From Ancistrus triradiatus (lineage: Eukaryota; Chordata; Actinopteri; Siluriformes; Loricariidae), in contig JAJAGP010000360.1 in assembly GCA_025084515.1 (NCBI GenBank), forward strand, positions 124,001-188,000: a stretch of 64,000 nucleotides of DNA. Reading direction: 5' to 3'. The notes beneath the pieces were generated by a model. It was given only the letters and a program-made list of their open reading frames with translations. It was not told the origin of the DNA and did not search any database. Position 1 is the first letter of the stretch; the number at the start of each line of letters is the position of its first letter. This document shows, piece after piece, positions 1-9,598 of this stretch. A program made the position numbers and the translations under genes.

Positions 1-142
1 CACACACAGCTAATAAATCAAATAAAGACTAAATAAACTGACATCATACTTATATGATAACAGGTTTATGATCATGATAAATTAGTAAAAAAAAATAAAA
101 AAGGAACTAATAAGCAGGAGATAATTTTATACAGAGCTGTAC
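1..142 (-). other. grin2a: grin2a intron, 5' part (after the third coding exon)
   Basis: On the minus strand this is the beginning of the intron that follows the 143-257 exon. The donor reads gtacag immediately after the lysine codon at the exon end. The rest is AT-rich and the window stops before the next exon. Nothing else is visible here. Confidence 0.75.
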
Positions 143-257
143 CTTCTCCCACTCTCGGTCCTTGTTGAGGACGATGACGACCAGTTTAGGATTCTCCTGA
201 TAGCCGTCCTCGGTGAAGGACAGATCCCTGCCGTCCCACGTCACGTTCATCATATAC
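143..257 (-). CDS. grin2a: GluN2A NMDA receptor subunit, 115-bp exon (end of amino-terminal domain)
   Basis: This exon encodes 38 residues plus the last base of a split lysine codon. The peptide starts YMMNVTWDG, contains LSFTEDGYQ and PKLVVIVLNKDREWEK, and so matches the segment of vertebrate GluN2A that closes the amino-terminal domain (mammalian form: MVNVTWDG...LVVIVLNKDREWEK). The NVT sequon, an N-glycosylation site in mammals, is kept. Splice signals on the minus strand are good: acceptor tttag at 258-262 and donor gtacag at 137-142. The exon begins in phase 2, completing the AA|G lysine begun by the exon at 12778-13376, and ends in phase 0, as expected before the VGKW segment. GluN2 subunits bind glutamate and assemble with GluN1 into postsynaptic calcium-permeable channels. 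GluN2B is the main alternative, but the flanking exon favours GluN2A. The paralogue (teleosts often keep two grin2a copies) cannot be decided. Confidence 0.93.
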
Positions 258-578
258 CTAAACAAACAAACAAAAAAACAAACCTAGAGAATGAGAGCTG
301 GTGATGTCGAGATCCTGTCCTGTCCAGCTCGTATGAATTCTATAGACAGAAGATCGAATGGATGAAGGTTGTTTAGAGCAGATCAGAATTAATGACGTGT
401 CCAATAACCAGTGACTGATGACATCCCAAAAATCATCCTGCCTTATTAATCAAATCAAACAAAACCTGCATCCATCAATCACTCGTTTAAAAATAAAACC
501 CAGTATTAGCAGAGCTGTACTGGGAGCTAAACTGGGACTGTGGAGCTGCAGAGCTTCATTCTACTGGAGGTCCAGGAA

Positions 579-762
579 CATTTACATTTACATTTACATT
601 TACAGCATTTAGCAGACGCCCTTATCCATAGCGACTTGCAATTGGTACAGTCTTACAATCCAAGCAATTGTGGGTTAAGAGTCTTGCTCAAGGACCCAAC
701 AGTGGCAGCTTGGCAGAGGTGGGATTTGAACCCTGGACCTTGCGGTCCAGAGTCCAGTACCT
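579..762 (-). repeat. tRNA-derived SINE (family 1), copy a
   Basis: This copy is read on the minus strand. A pol III B-box-like stretch (GGTTCAAATCCC) lies near 720-735, followed by a body containing CTTGAGCAAG and AAGTCGCTATGGATAAGG, and it ends in a TAAATG tail (579-604 on the plus strand). The A box is absent, so this copy is 5'-truncated. It shares this structure with copies at 27.1, 55.3, 57.0 and 61.7 kb. Confidence 0.85.
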
Positions 763-816
763 TAATAATTATTAATTGCATTGTTATTTATTATAACTTT
801 TTATTCTTGTACATTC

Positions 817-1388
817 TAAGAGCAGCAGGTTGATGTTGATGGTGCACTGATGTTGGTGATGAGGTCTGAATCTCAGTGGCAGTTCCAATTCATCCCAAAG
901 ATAAATCCAAACTCACACCAGTTTCAAACAAAAAAATGTGTGATAATTAAGGTAGATTTTACTTTATGCACCAATACAAAAATACAAAAAGCTCAGTTTT
1001 TTTATATTTTATTTATTACATATGATTTTTATAGATCATCATAAAAAGGGACATTTAAATAATATAAAATATATAAAAAAATTAATGCTGATTTGTTATA
1101 CAAAAGCATTTTTTAAGTTAATAACTTTGAAGTGCATGTTTACCTCAACAGCGCAGAAAATGTCAGGGAAGAACCCATGCTGAAATTCTCAATAAATAGC
1201 AGTTTCTTTTCTCTTGTTAGAGTGTTTTCTATTTTTGTTTTTTGTGTTTTGTTTTTGAGGGGATGCCGAGAATCAAAAAAATATTTAAGAGTAATTTAAA
1301 AAAAGCATTTTAAAACATTTATTTGGACTGTTTTTTTTTTTTTTTTACAATTAAACTGCATTTTGAATTCCATTTATTTATTTGATGC
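817..1388 (+). repeat. Intronic direct duplication, unit 1
   Basis: This segment aligns with 3889-4480 in the same orientation. Shared landmarks are AGAGCAGCAGGTTGATGTTG at the left, CATCCCAAAGATAAATC, TGTTATACAA, TTTACCTCAACAGC, GAAATTCTCAATAAAT, and an (A/T)-rich end with CATTTATTTATTTGAT. The copies differ by many substitutions and by a block of about 100 bp present only in the second. It could be an old local duplication or two copies of an unrecognised interspersed repeat. Confidence 0.8.
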
Positions 1389-1389
1389 T

Positions 1390-3460
1390 TATTAATGTAT
1401 AAATTTTATTATTATGCATTAATTTGGTAGTATTGGAAATATGTTATTTATATCAACCTATATAAAATATTACAGAAACAATCAGTACTAAGTATTTACA
1501 TATAATTGCAAAAGAGATCAGTATTGGTATTTATGTTATAATTGTATTAGATAGAAAATGGAGAAAGTGTAAACTTTCTTTTAAAGATTTGTAAAAATTT
1601 TCCATTTTCAGTTCCAGAACTTTTCTATCTAATGGATAAAGTAAGTGACCCCACTCTCTCTTGGCTTGGATTGGCTGATTCATTACATGTGATAGTCATT
1701 GAAGGGAAATCTGTAGCTGTTCCTCAGCCTGGTTCTCCAGGTGAATGGATCGTTGGTCCTGATGGTAGTCGTGCCCCCCTGAGAGGTTTCGGCGTTGCCC
1801 GATCTTTATCTCTAAGCCCAATTACATGGCAGCAGCAGATCAATGGTTCATCCTCAGCTGTTCTGCTGATATTCAGGCTAAAGGTCCGGCTCTCATTATC
1901 CCCTCAGTCTGGAGAGCAGGATCACCCGCTTCCTAACAATTACTGCTTCAACATTATACGCTTCACCACCAGAATCACCAACACCATTAAAACCATCAGA
2001 GAGAGACGAGAGAGGCCTTAAATCCAAATACAACAGCAGAGAGAAAACAGCTTTCATCCACAAACCTGCTCTCCAGCTTCATAACTTTATTTCACCAATA
2101 AAGCTTGATTTGCAACACTTTGCCTTTTCTATTTCAGCCTACAAGAGACACTAGTGGGTTCCCCAAACACCCAGTGCATCATTAATGATCTGCTTCATTT
2201 CCACCTTTACCATTACCTTTAATCCTGACACTGCAAAGTCACATATTTAAATGTTATTATTAAATATTAACAGCCACACCTAAATTCTGAACATTACAAA
2301 AAGTTAAAGGTTCGGTTTTATTCAGTAAACACATTCAATCATGTTGATGATTGAAATAAAGGTGTTTAGAAACATTGCAGATCATTTTTGTTGTTGTAGA
2401 TTTTGTCTTTGCAGATATTTATAATCTAATTATTTTAAATTTAATGGAACTTTATTTTAAGAAAATCTCTACTTTTACAGAACTTTCATTTAGTTTAAGT
2501 ATAATGATCTAATGACCTATGTCTTTACCTTTGAACCCTGAGACAAAAAATAAGCACATTTAAGAAAATTAAAACTGATTCTACAGCTTTTTGAAACTAT
2601 GATCACTAGCTGCCTTTTTCTAATTTTGAGTTTTAGCAAATCTCGATTTTTGTTGTTGCAGGTGGTGTTTTTTAGTTTCCACTGTTTAGTAAGTGCATGT
2701 AATTATTATTTCAATATTTTAAGAGTTTTGTTAGTATTATCTTTAGCACAACAGTGAAAACTCTGATGAAGTATGCAAGTTAAGGGTGCAATAAAGTAAA
2801 CTTTTATTTTAACATCCAAACAATTGGATAATCAAAAAAGTTTAAACAATTCTTAAAAACTGCTTTCATAACCAACTGAAAGTAGTATCAATTGTTTTTA
2901 AACAAACATTTCCCTTTTTTAGGCACTAAAAATACAGATTGCATTTGCAGTACTAGTTTCTGTTTTTGAAAGCTCTTTTTTATTTATTATTTAAATTCAA
3001 TGTTTTTCCACTGTTAGGTTTCATTTTAGTTACTGATGATAATAAACATAATGAATTCTGTTTATAGTGGAATGCATAAACACACCAATTTACATAAACT
3101 ACATTTTAAAATGTGCATTTGATCGGTTTATGTTTCATAACCAGTGTGTATTCGATACTCTAAAAATAAAAATAAAATCATGATTTAATCAGGATGAATA
3201 TGAAATGCCTAGGGTTTTAGTGTTGGTATAAATTTTATTAATTGGACCTAGTTTTGTGGGCGATAGTTTTAGTTTTTGTTGACTTAAGGTGTGTTCTGTA
3301 CAGTAATATTTGTTTATTTTATTCAGATGTATGTTTGTGATTTTATTTTCATTTTACTTTGATATTACAGCTGTGCTGCGTCACATGGGTTCAAAAAGCA
3401 TGATGTAAAGTAGGACAGAGTAAGAAACACACAAACACACACAGATACTTTATACATGGT
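1390..3460. other. AT-rich intron, no gene recognised
   Basis: This spans the gap between the two duplicated units. The subregion 1632-2021 is richer in G+C and is open for 129 codons on the plus strand, but the peptide is not recognised and has no domain I can name. No splice-flanked coding signal was found. Confidence 0.5.
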
Positions 3461-3463
3461 TCA

Positions 3464-3466
<3 letters not shown>

Positions 3467-3522
<56 letters not shown>
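3467..3522. repeat. (GT)n microsatellite
   Basis: About 28 perfect GT units. Confidence 0.98.
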
Positions 3523-3525
<3 letters not shown>

Positions 3526-3888
3526 TGTTTTCTTCTCCCAGCAGGACAGATTCAGGTCAGTAAAAGGTCTCTGAGTCTAGTGTTCCTAAAATAAAACACT
3601 GCTATTTCCAGCAAGCTTTTCATTTTTATCTCTCACAGTTAGCCTGGCTCTGTACTTACAGGATTGTGCAAATGTTTCGGCACCTCTGCGTCAGTGTGAG
3701 ATGTGTTAGCAGGGCTTTAAAATGTGTCTGATTAAATTTCCAGGCTGTAAACATACCTGCATGTTCTAATCTAAACATTTTCAGAAACGTCCTCGATGGA
3801 GATCTTCTCTTTATATTTTACTCATGTTATTCTTATTACTTACAATCTTATTTACACTTATTTATTATCTTATTTACTCTCGTCCCCT

Positions 3889-4480
3889 TTAAGAGCAGCA
3901 GGTTGATGTTGATGGTACACTGATGTTGGTGATGAGGTCTGAATCTCAGTCGCACTTCTAGTTCATCCCAAAGATAAATCAAAACTCACACCAGTTTCAT
4001 TCAAAAAAAAAATCTGTAATAATCAAGACAGAAGGTTTTACTTTATGCCCAAAAAACAAAATGAATAGTTCTAGTTTTTATTCATTTCAAAAATCAACAT
4101 TAAAAAAGAGGAATGCTAGACAGGGCTTAAAATAAAATTCAATTCAATTAAAAAAATGAATGCTGAATTTTTGTCCTCTGTTGCTAGAGAATGTTCTTTC
4201 AGAGTGTCGTTGTTATACAAGAGCATTTTTAAAAGATCTTATGACTTGCAAGTTTACCTCAACAGCACAAGAACAGTAAGGGAAGAACTGTAAGGCTGAA
4301 ATTCTCAATAAATGTTGATTTTTCTCCTGTTAGAGAGTCCTTTTTATATTTGCATTTTTTGAAGGGATGCTGAGAATAAAAAAGCCATTTATCACATTTT
4401 TTATTTGCCATTTTATTTAAGTTATTTGTATAGTATATGTTGTATTAAACTGTATTTTGATTTTCATTTATTTATTTGAT
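3889..4480 (+). repeat. Intronic direct duplication, unit 2
   Basis: This is the second copy of the segment at 817-1388, in the same orientation about 3 kb away. It keeps the same order of landmarks and contains an extra segment around 4080-4190. See unit 1. Confidence 0.8.
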
Positions 4481-4550
4481 TTTTTTTTTTAATTGTAAAG
4501 CAAATAAACACAGGAACAAAAGTTTTAGACAAAAACTGTTTTTAGGGTGG

Positions 4551-4770
4551 CAGCACAGTGGCACAAAGGTTTGCGCGTTCGTCTCACGGCCCCACAGACC
4601 CTGATTTGTGTGGCGTTTGCATGTTCTCCCCAGGTCTGCGTAGGTTTCCTAACACATTGCAATTAGGTTAGTTAGCGTTGTAGTGTGTGTGTGTGTACGC
4701 ATGCTTGTTCTGCAATGAGAGCCATGTCCAGGGTTCTCGCCTTGTGCCCTGTGCTGTTAGTTCTCCACCT
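4551..4770 (+). repeat. SINE family 2 (GGTGGC...CAGTGGC type), degenerate copy
   Basis: The copy starts GGTGGCAGCACAGTGGCAC and contains GTTTGCATGTTCTCCCC and CAGGTCTGCGTAGGTTTCCT. This is the standard head and body of a widespread fish tRNA-related SINE. The tail is interrupted by a short GT run. Confidence 0.7.
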
Positions 4771-4810
4771 CCTGAAACTCTGAACAGTTTTTGCACAATT
4801 CTTTAATGTT

Positions 4811-5336
4811 TGATTTTTTCTTATTTAGTTTCAGATCCCAAATCCCAAACCCCCTCCGTCTCCACCCTCATTGAGTCCAGGAGAGAACCGAGGGTCCCGG
4901 ATCTGTTAGCCAGTCCATTCTGCTATCAAAGCGAGCTTTCTCGGGGGTCTGCACTTCACCCACATCCAGATGAAACCCATAAATCTGCCACAAGGGGGAA
5001 ATTTTGGCTATGTGACAAAAGACACATTTCTCACCCCCCGACCATTTTAACAAGAAGATGAAATGTAGCCTGAGACTCGGAGCCACTTGTTTTCATTTCT
5101 TTTCCTTCCAGACAGATTTAGTGCACCATGCACCCGCTTCCACCAGCAGAACAAAAAATGATTTATATATTTAGGGACCGTGATCTTCAGGGTCTAAGCA
5201 CAAATTCTCAGCCAATGTTTCTATTTACTGCTCGAAAAACCTTATTTTATTTTATTTATGTAAGAGCTTTCCTTCTTCTATGGGGTTGTTTAAACTGAAA
5301 TGAGTTTAGAGACAATCAAGGTTTGCCTAAATTTGT
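4811..5336. other. Unassigned intron sequence
   Basis: No recognised gene or repeat. Short open frames on both strands here do not resemble known proteins. Confidence 0.4.
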
Positions 5337-5637
5337 CACTGCTCGCCATGTCCCTTCGCGCCTCACCCTTCCATGTTATCCTGGTCACCGTTAAGGTATT
5401 GGTTACTCTGTTCACTTCCGTGTTTTGTTTAGTTTCCACCCGTTTTGCGTCATCGGTGTAGTTTTGTTTTCCTACCCGTTTTGGTTTTTGTTTCACGCCC
5501 ATTTTCGGCTTCGGCCTAGTTTTCAGTCCTCGCCTTTTCCGTTCGCTGTGTCTCCTTTTTGTTTGCCCTGTTGTTAATAAATCCTCCTTTTCACACCCGC
5601 GTTCGTCTCCTCGTTCCTCTCGCCTCCTAGCGTTACA
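5337..5637 (+). repeat. 5' LTR remnant (R-U5 side only)
   Basis: It corresponds to the right-hand half of the 3' LTR. It begins inside the last unit of the LTR's 30-bp array (cactgctcgcc), lacks the TATA-bearing U3, and also lacks a ~17-bp stretch present in the 3' copy near 7970-7990. An AATAAA is kept at 5576-5581. Confidence 0.85.
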
Positions 5638-5652
5638 GTATAAACCGCCGAA

Positions 5653-5982
5653 ATGGAGACGGCAGGTGTCCTCGATCTTTCCTTCCTCCCCGGCCGTTTC
5701 AACGGCGATCCAGCCCGTTGCCGACCTTTTATTGATGACTGTTTTCGTTATTTCAGTGTATACCCCATGGAGACCGAGTATGCCAGGGTATCTTTTGTTT
5801 TTTTTCACCTTACGGGTGAAGCCCTTAGCTGGGCCACTTCGTTATGGCCAATACTTTGGACTGGAACCGTGGGGCAGCTTTTTGAGAGGCTGAATTTTTG
5901 TTTTGGCTCCCCACGGGGATTCCCGGACACCAAAACCGCAGGTTCCAGTGTCTTCGAACACACCCTGTCCGGACGGCTTTAG
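5653..5982 (+). pseudogene. gag-like ORF fragment of the LTR retroelement
   Basis: The ORF is 109 codons long. Residues 10-80 show the retrotransposon gag/DUF4939-like pattern found in Ty3/gypsy Gag and in domesticated Gag relatives: FNGDPARCRPFIDDC, then a Y-F aromatic stretch, ARVSFVFFHLTGEALSWA, and LFERLNFCFG. Such proteins form the capsid of the particle. The frame runs out at 5980, and the longer open frame downstream lies in a different frame, so the gag is broken by at least one frameshift near 5890-5980. No CCHC zinc knuckle is present. The start at 5653 follows the LTR end by 15 bp. I infer a decayed or non-autonomous gag. Confidence 0.75.
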
Positions 5983-6296
5983 CTGGTCATATGCTGGATC
6001 CCCAGCTCACCACCAGCCGGACCTGTTCGATCAAGCATCGGCAAGCGTGGGTAACGTCTGGCAATTTGGTTTTTGGCGATTCTGGTTCCATATTCAACCC
6101 CTCTAATTCCGAGTCATCCCCAGTCACGCCTACACCTGCATCGCGGACCTTTGCGACACTGACAGTCACGTCACCCCCGGTCGTGCCCGCTCCTGCACCA
6201 CGGGCTTTGGCTAAACGGACAGTCGAGTCACCCCCAGTCGTGCCCACTCCCGTGTCTCGAACAGTAGTACCAGTGTCTGTGTCCAGGTCGTCGGTA

Positions 6297-6593
6297 GTTC
6301 CAGTGGCTGCCTCCAGGGTGCCTGCATTTCCAGTGGCTGCCTCCAGGGTGCCTGCAGTTCCAGTGGCTGCCTCCAGGGCGCCTGCAGTTCCAGTGGCTGC
6401 CTCCAGGGCGTCTGCAGTCCCAGTGGCTGCATCCAGGTCGACAGAGGCCTTTCTAAAGGCCGCATCCTCGACAGAGGCCTTTCTAAAGGCCGCATCCTCG
6501 ACAGAGGCCTTCCCTGAGGCCGCATCCTCGACAGAGGCGGCCTTCCCTGAGGGCCGCATCCTCGACAGAGGCCTTTCTAAAGGCCGCATTCCT
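6297..6593 (+). repeat. Two adjoining 30-bp minisatellites inside the LTR element
   Basis: Array A (6297-6440) has five units of CAGTGGCTGCCTCCAGGG plus 12 bp at exactly 30-bp spacing (6301, 6331, 6361, 6391, 6421). Array B (6441-6593) has about five units beginning ACAGAGGCCTTTC at 6441, 6471, 6501, 6531 and about 6564. In one plus frame they read as decapeptide repeats, VPVAASRxPA and STEAFLKAAS, with no stop from 5898 to 6629. Confidence 0.9.
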
Positions 6594-6654
6594 CGGCCAG
6601 AGGCCATCCCTGAGGCTGGTGCACTTGTCTGAGGCCTTTCCAGAGAACGTTCTC

Positions 6655-6912
6655 TTCCACAAGAGACCCGTCCAGAGGAAAGTCTCTCCCCACAGAGACC
6701 CGTCCAGAGAAAGTCTCTCTCCCACAGAGACCCGTCCCAGAGAAAGTCTCTCCCACAGAGACCCGTCCAGAGAAAGTCTCTCCCACAGAGACCCATCCAG
6801 AGAAAGTCTCTCCCACCAGAGGACCCGTCCAGAGAAAGTCTCTTTCCACAGAGACCCGTCCAAAGAGAAAGTCTCTTCCACAGAGACCCGTCCAGAGAAT
6901 GTCTCTCCCAAG
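6655..6912 (+). repeat. ~30-bp minisatellite (CAGAGACCCGTCCAGAGAAA)
   Basis: About nine units with small length variants. Because the unit length varies, the reading frame shifts inside the array. Confidence 0.9.
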
Positions 6913-6949
6913 GAGTTCCCTACCAGAGACTGTCTCCTCCACGGAGACC

Positions 6950-7251
6950 CATCCCAGTCCACGGCTCTGCTCTCAAGCATCCTGTCCACGGCTCTGCTCT
7001 CAAGCATCCCGTCCACGGCTCTGCTCTCAAGCATCCCGTCCACGACTCTGCTCTCATGCATCCCGTCCACGGCTCTGCTCTCAAGCATCCCGTCCACGGC
7101 TCTGCTCTCAAGCATCCCGTCCATGGCTCTGCTCTCAGGCATCCCATCCACGGCTCTGCTCTCAAGCATCCCGTCCACGGCTCTGCTCTCAAGCATCCCG
7201 TCCATGGCTCTGCTCTCAAGCATCCCATCCACGGCTCTGCTCTCAAGCATC
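6950..7251 (+). repeat. 27-bp minisatellite (ACGGCTCTGCTCTCAAGCAT)
   Basis: About eleven units at 27-bp spacing (6961, 6988, 7015 and on). They read as the nonapeptide STALLSSIP in one frame and stay open in other frames too. Confidence 0.95.
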
Positions 7252-7275
7252 GCCTCGTCAGCCCTGCTCTGCAGC

Positions 7276-7372
7276 CACACGTCGTCGACTCCGATCATCA
7301 GCCTCACGTCGTCGACTCCGATCGTCAGCCTCACGTCGTCGACGCCGATCGTCAGCCTCACGTCGGCGCCTC
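7276..7372 (+). repeat. 27-bp minisatellite (GTCGTCGACTCCGATC)
   Basis: Three to four units of 27 bp, reading SSTPIVSLT in the frame that continues from the previous array. It contains repeated GTCGAC sites. Confidence 0.9.
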
Positions 7373-7495
7373 CGTTCTCCAGCCGACCGACTGCTGGCAG
7401 TCCCCCCCTGGGGTCCGTCCGGCGAGAAGACCTCCTGAGATGGGACTGCGCCCAGGGTTCCCTATTGGGAGTCCTAGCTCCGTCTCGGACTCCTT

Positions 7496-7508
7496 GGGGG
7501 GGGGGCTC
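7496..7508 (+). other. Polypurine tract of the LTR element
   Basis: A run of ten or eleven G residues ending three bases before the TGTCACG start of the 3' LTR. This is the expected position of the plus-strand primer in Ty3/gypsy elements. Confidence 0.75.
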
Positions 7509-8103
7509 TGTCACGCGCCACGGCAGCGCGCCGTTATACGGACCAATTAGGAAGCCCCACCGTGATCACTCTGATCGCGATCAGCAGTGGGACCTCCTAT
7601 AAAGGTGCGCCCGCGAGAGACTCACCTCGCGGTTTATCGTTTGTACTCCGTGTCCCTATGTGCCGCACCGCTCGGCGCCGTGTCCCTACGCGCCACACTG
7701 TTCGTCGCCGCGTCCCTACGCGCCACTCTGCTCGTCGCCGCGTCCCTACGCGCCACACTGCTCGTCGCCGCGTCCCTACGCACCACACTGCTCGCCACGT
7801 CCCTTCGCGCCTCACCCTTCCATGTTATCCTGGTCACCGTTAAGGTATTGGTTACTCTGTTCACTTCCGTGTTTTGTTTAGTTTCCACCCGTTTTGCGTC
7901 ATCGGTGTAGTTTTGTTTTCCTACCCGTTTCGGTTTTTGTTTCACACCCGTTTTCGGCTTCGGCCTAGTTTACGTTATCCACTCGTTTTCAGTCCTCGCA
8001 TTTTCCGTTCGCTGTGTCTCCCTTTTGTTTGCCCTGTTGTTAATAAATCCTCCTTTTCACACCCGCGTTCGTCTCCTCGTTCCTCTCGCCTCCTAGCGTT
8101 ACA
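7509..8103 (+). repeat. 3' LTR of the gypsy-like element
   Basis: A 595-bp LTR with TG...CA ends. It carries a TATA box at 7598-7604 (TATAAAG), a five-unit 30-bp array at 7651-7800 (CGTCCCTACGCGCCACAC at 7681, 7711, 7741, 7771), and a polyadenylation signal AATAAA at 8042-8047. The array lies just downstream of the TATA box, in the presumed R/leader region. Confidence 0.85.
7598..7604 (+). promoter_or_regulatory. TATA box of the 3' LTR
   Basis: TATAAAG in a GC-rich context about 90 bp into the LTR, the usual place for a U3 promoter. It would direct transcription rightwards, antisense to grin2a. Confidence 0.6.
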
Positions 8104-9095
8104 AATTGTTCTGGTTAACAGAGTGTAGGAGGTGCCCCTGTAGAACCTTGTGCTGTTTAAAGTTATTTCACACTGTAGAACCGTGAGATATTGGTGCTGC
8201 TGTACTGAGACCATAGATCAGAACCTCGAGTGTATGATTGTGATCATAACACAGTTCTGTTATCACTGTTTATTGTTCAATTTTAAGATAAAGTGGACAG
8301 AAATAATCGATTTGTTTATCAGCATTGTTTGAGGTAAAATGGTTCCATACTATGGTTCTCTCACTGCTAAAACATCATCATCAGACTCTGGGCTTCAGTC
8401 CTAACAGAATTGATCAATAACTGTTTATTATACAGAAAATAAACACAGATATATCGATTGATCAGCTTTAACTGATTAAAAATAAAGTTTATTTCCATTC
8501 AGTAGATAAAATGGGTCTGATTTATAAGGCAGGCTGTTACTGAGATCCACTATCCTACCAACAGAAGCAAATCAGAGTGAGATCCCGGTGCTAGAACCAA
8601 AGCACAGCATCAGCGCTATCATTTACATTCCTCCATTAGTGATTCTACATCAGTTAGATGAAGCTAAAGAAATAAAGAAAGACCATAGATATTATAAAGT
8701 TGTATAATTACAATGTTGCTATGGTTACGTGTGTATGTGGTGGAGTAATACTTATTATCATACCATATTGGCACTCCTAGAACGGCTCTCAGCCAATCAG
8801 ATTGCGGGGTCTGAACTACTGTGGTATAATATATAATTTAATGTAATATAACATGACGAAGTAATTTAGCTTAGCATAACATAATATAGCAATATTTGCT
8901 GTGAAATTTAGGGAAAAGTTTAAGGGGTAAAACAAAAACATGTTTAAAAATGCTGTTTTTTTTTGTTATTAGCTGGTAGTGCTGGTGTGAGTGCGGATCA
9001 ACTTTAGGGCTCTGATGCCAGTTTTATTGCATGGAGACAGTGGCACGTATTAGATTAGAATATTTATTATAACACTTGTAATGATCATGACTGTA

Positions 9096-9100
<5 letters not shown>

Positions 9101-9143
<43 letters not shown>

Positions 9144-9157
9144 CGTGTGTGTGTGTG
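9101..9157. repeat. (GT)n microsatellite
   Basis: Imperfect GT run with an internal GCGCGCAC interruption. Confidence 0.97.
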
Positions 9158-9159
9158 AT

Positions 9160-9598
9160 CAGGTGCCATGCTGAATATAAAATCCTCCTCTGATTTGGCT
9201 CCACTTCCTCTGACCATCTGTGCCAGTCTCGTCTGGACGACTGTGAGCTGGACACCTGTGCTAACGCTAGCGGGCATCTCGCTCAGCTTCTCTCCACCGT
9301 AAATGGGCCATATCGCCACATCCCCGCCCCCTTCGTGGCCCCCATTCTCTGTTTTAGTATGGGCGTACAGGGCATATGGATGGCAGGCCGGCACCGTGAG
9401 GGCAAAACAGAGCAGAGAGGAGCAGAGGGATGAGCAGAAGAGCTCAGCGGGGTTCCTCAAGAGCTCTTTATGTTTGGAGAGCGTTCACCATGCTTCAGCC
9501 AAAACTTCATCCAACCTCAATACAACCTCAGGGTGGCATTGCCAGTCTGGTTCTCCTTCAGAGGGTCATTCACCCTTCCAGAGATCACTCACTATCTA
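9160..9598. other. GC-richer intron segment, unassigned
   Basis: The segment has more G+C than its surroundings and is open for 136 codons on the minus strand (9050-9460), but much of that ORF is microsatellite translation and the rest is not a protein I recognise. No splice pair was identified. It may be a conserved non-coding block or a decayed repeat. Confidence 0.3.

Larger units (their letters stand above)
5337..8103 (+). mobile_element. Ty3/gypsy-like LTR retroelement, non-autonomous, 5' LTR truncated
   Basis: A 301-bp segment (5337-5637) is repeated at 7786-8103 as the right half of a full 595-bp LTR that starts TGTCACGCG and ends TTACA. Between them lie a gag-like segment (5653-5892) and five arrays of 27-30 bp tandem repeats (6297-7372), then a G-rich polypurine tract (about 7496-7505) directly before the 3' LTR. 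No protease, reverse transcriptase, RNase H or integrase sequence is visible, so the element could only have moved with help from another element. No tRNA primer site is evident after the 5' LTR: the leader is only 15 bp before the gag ATG. The flanks show no obvious target-site duplication because the left LTR has lost its U3. Confidence 0.88.

Noticed and set aside
1632..2021. 129-codon plus-strand ORF in a GC-richer block
   Set aside because: The peptide is unrecognised, it lies antisense to the host gene within an intron, no splice or promoter context was found, and the composition could equally be a decayed repeat.
6483..7514. 343-codon minus-strand ORF with MLESRAVDG-type repeats
   Set aside because: It is the reverse complement of minisatellites whose unit is a multiple of three, which stay open in several frames on both strands.
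9050..9460. 136-codon minus-strand ORF as a possible alternative grin2a exon
   Set aside because: About a quarter of it is microsatellite translation, the remainder has no GluN2 similarity, and the two flanking exons already join in phase without it.
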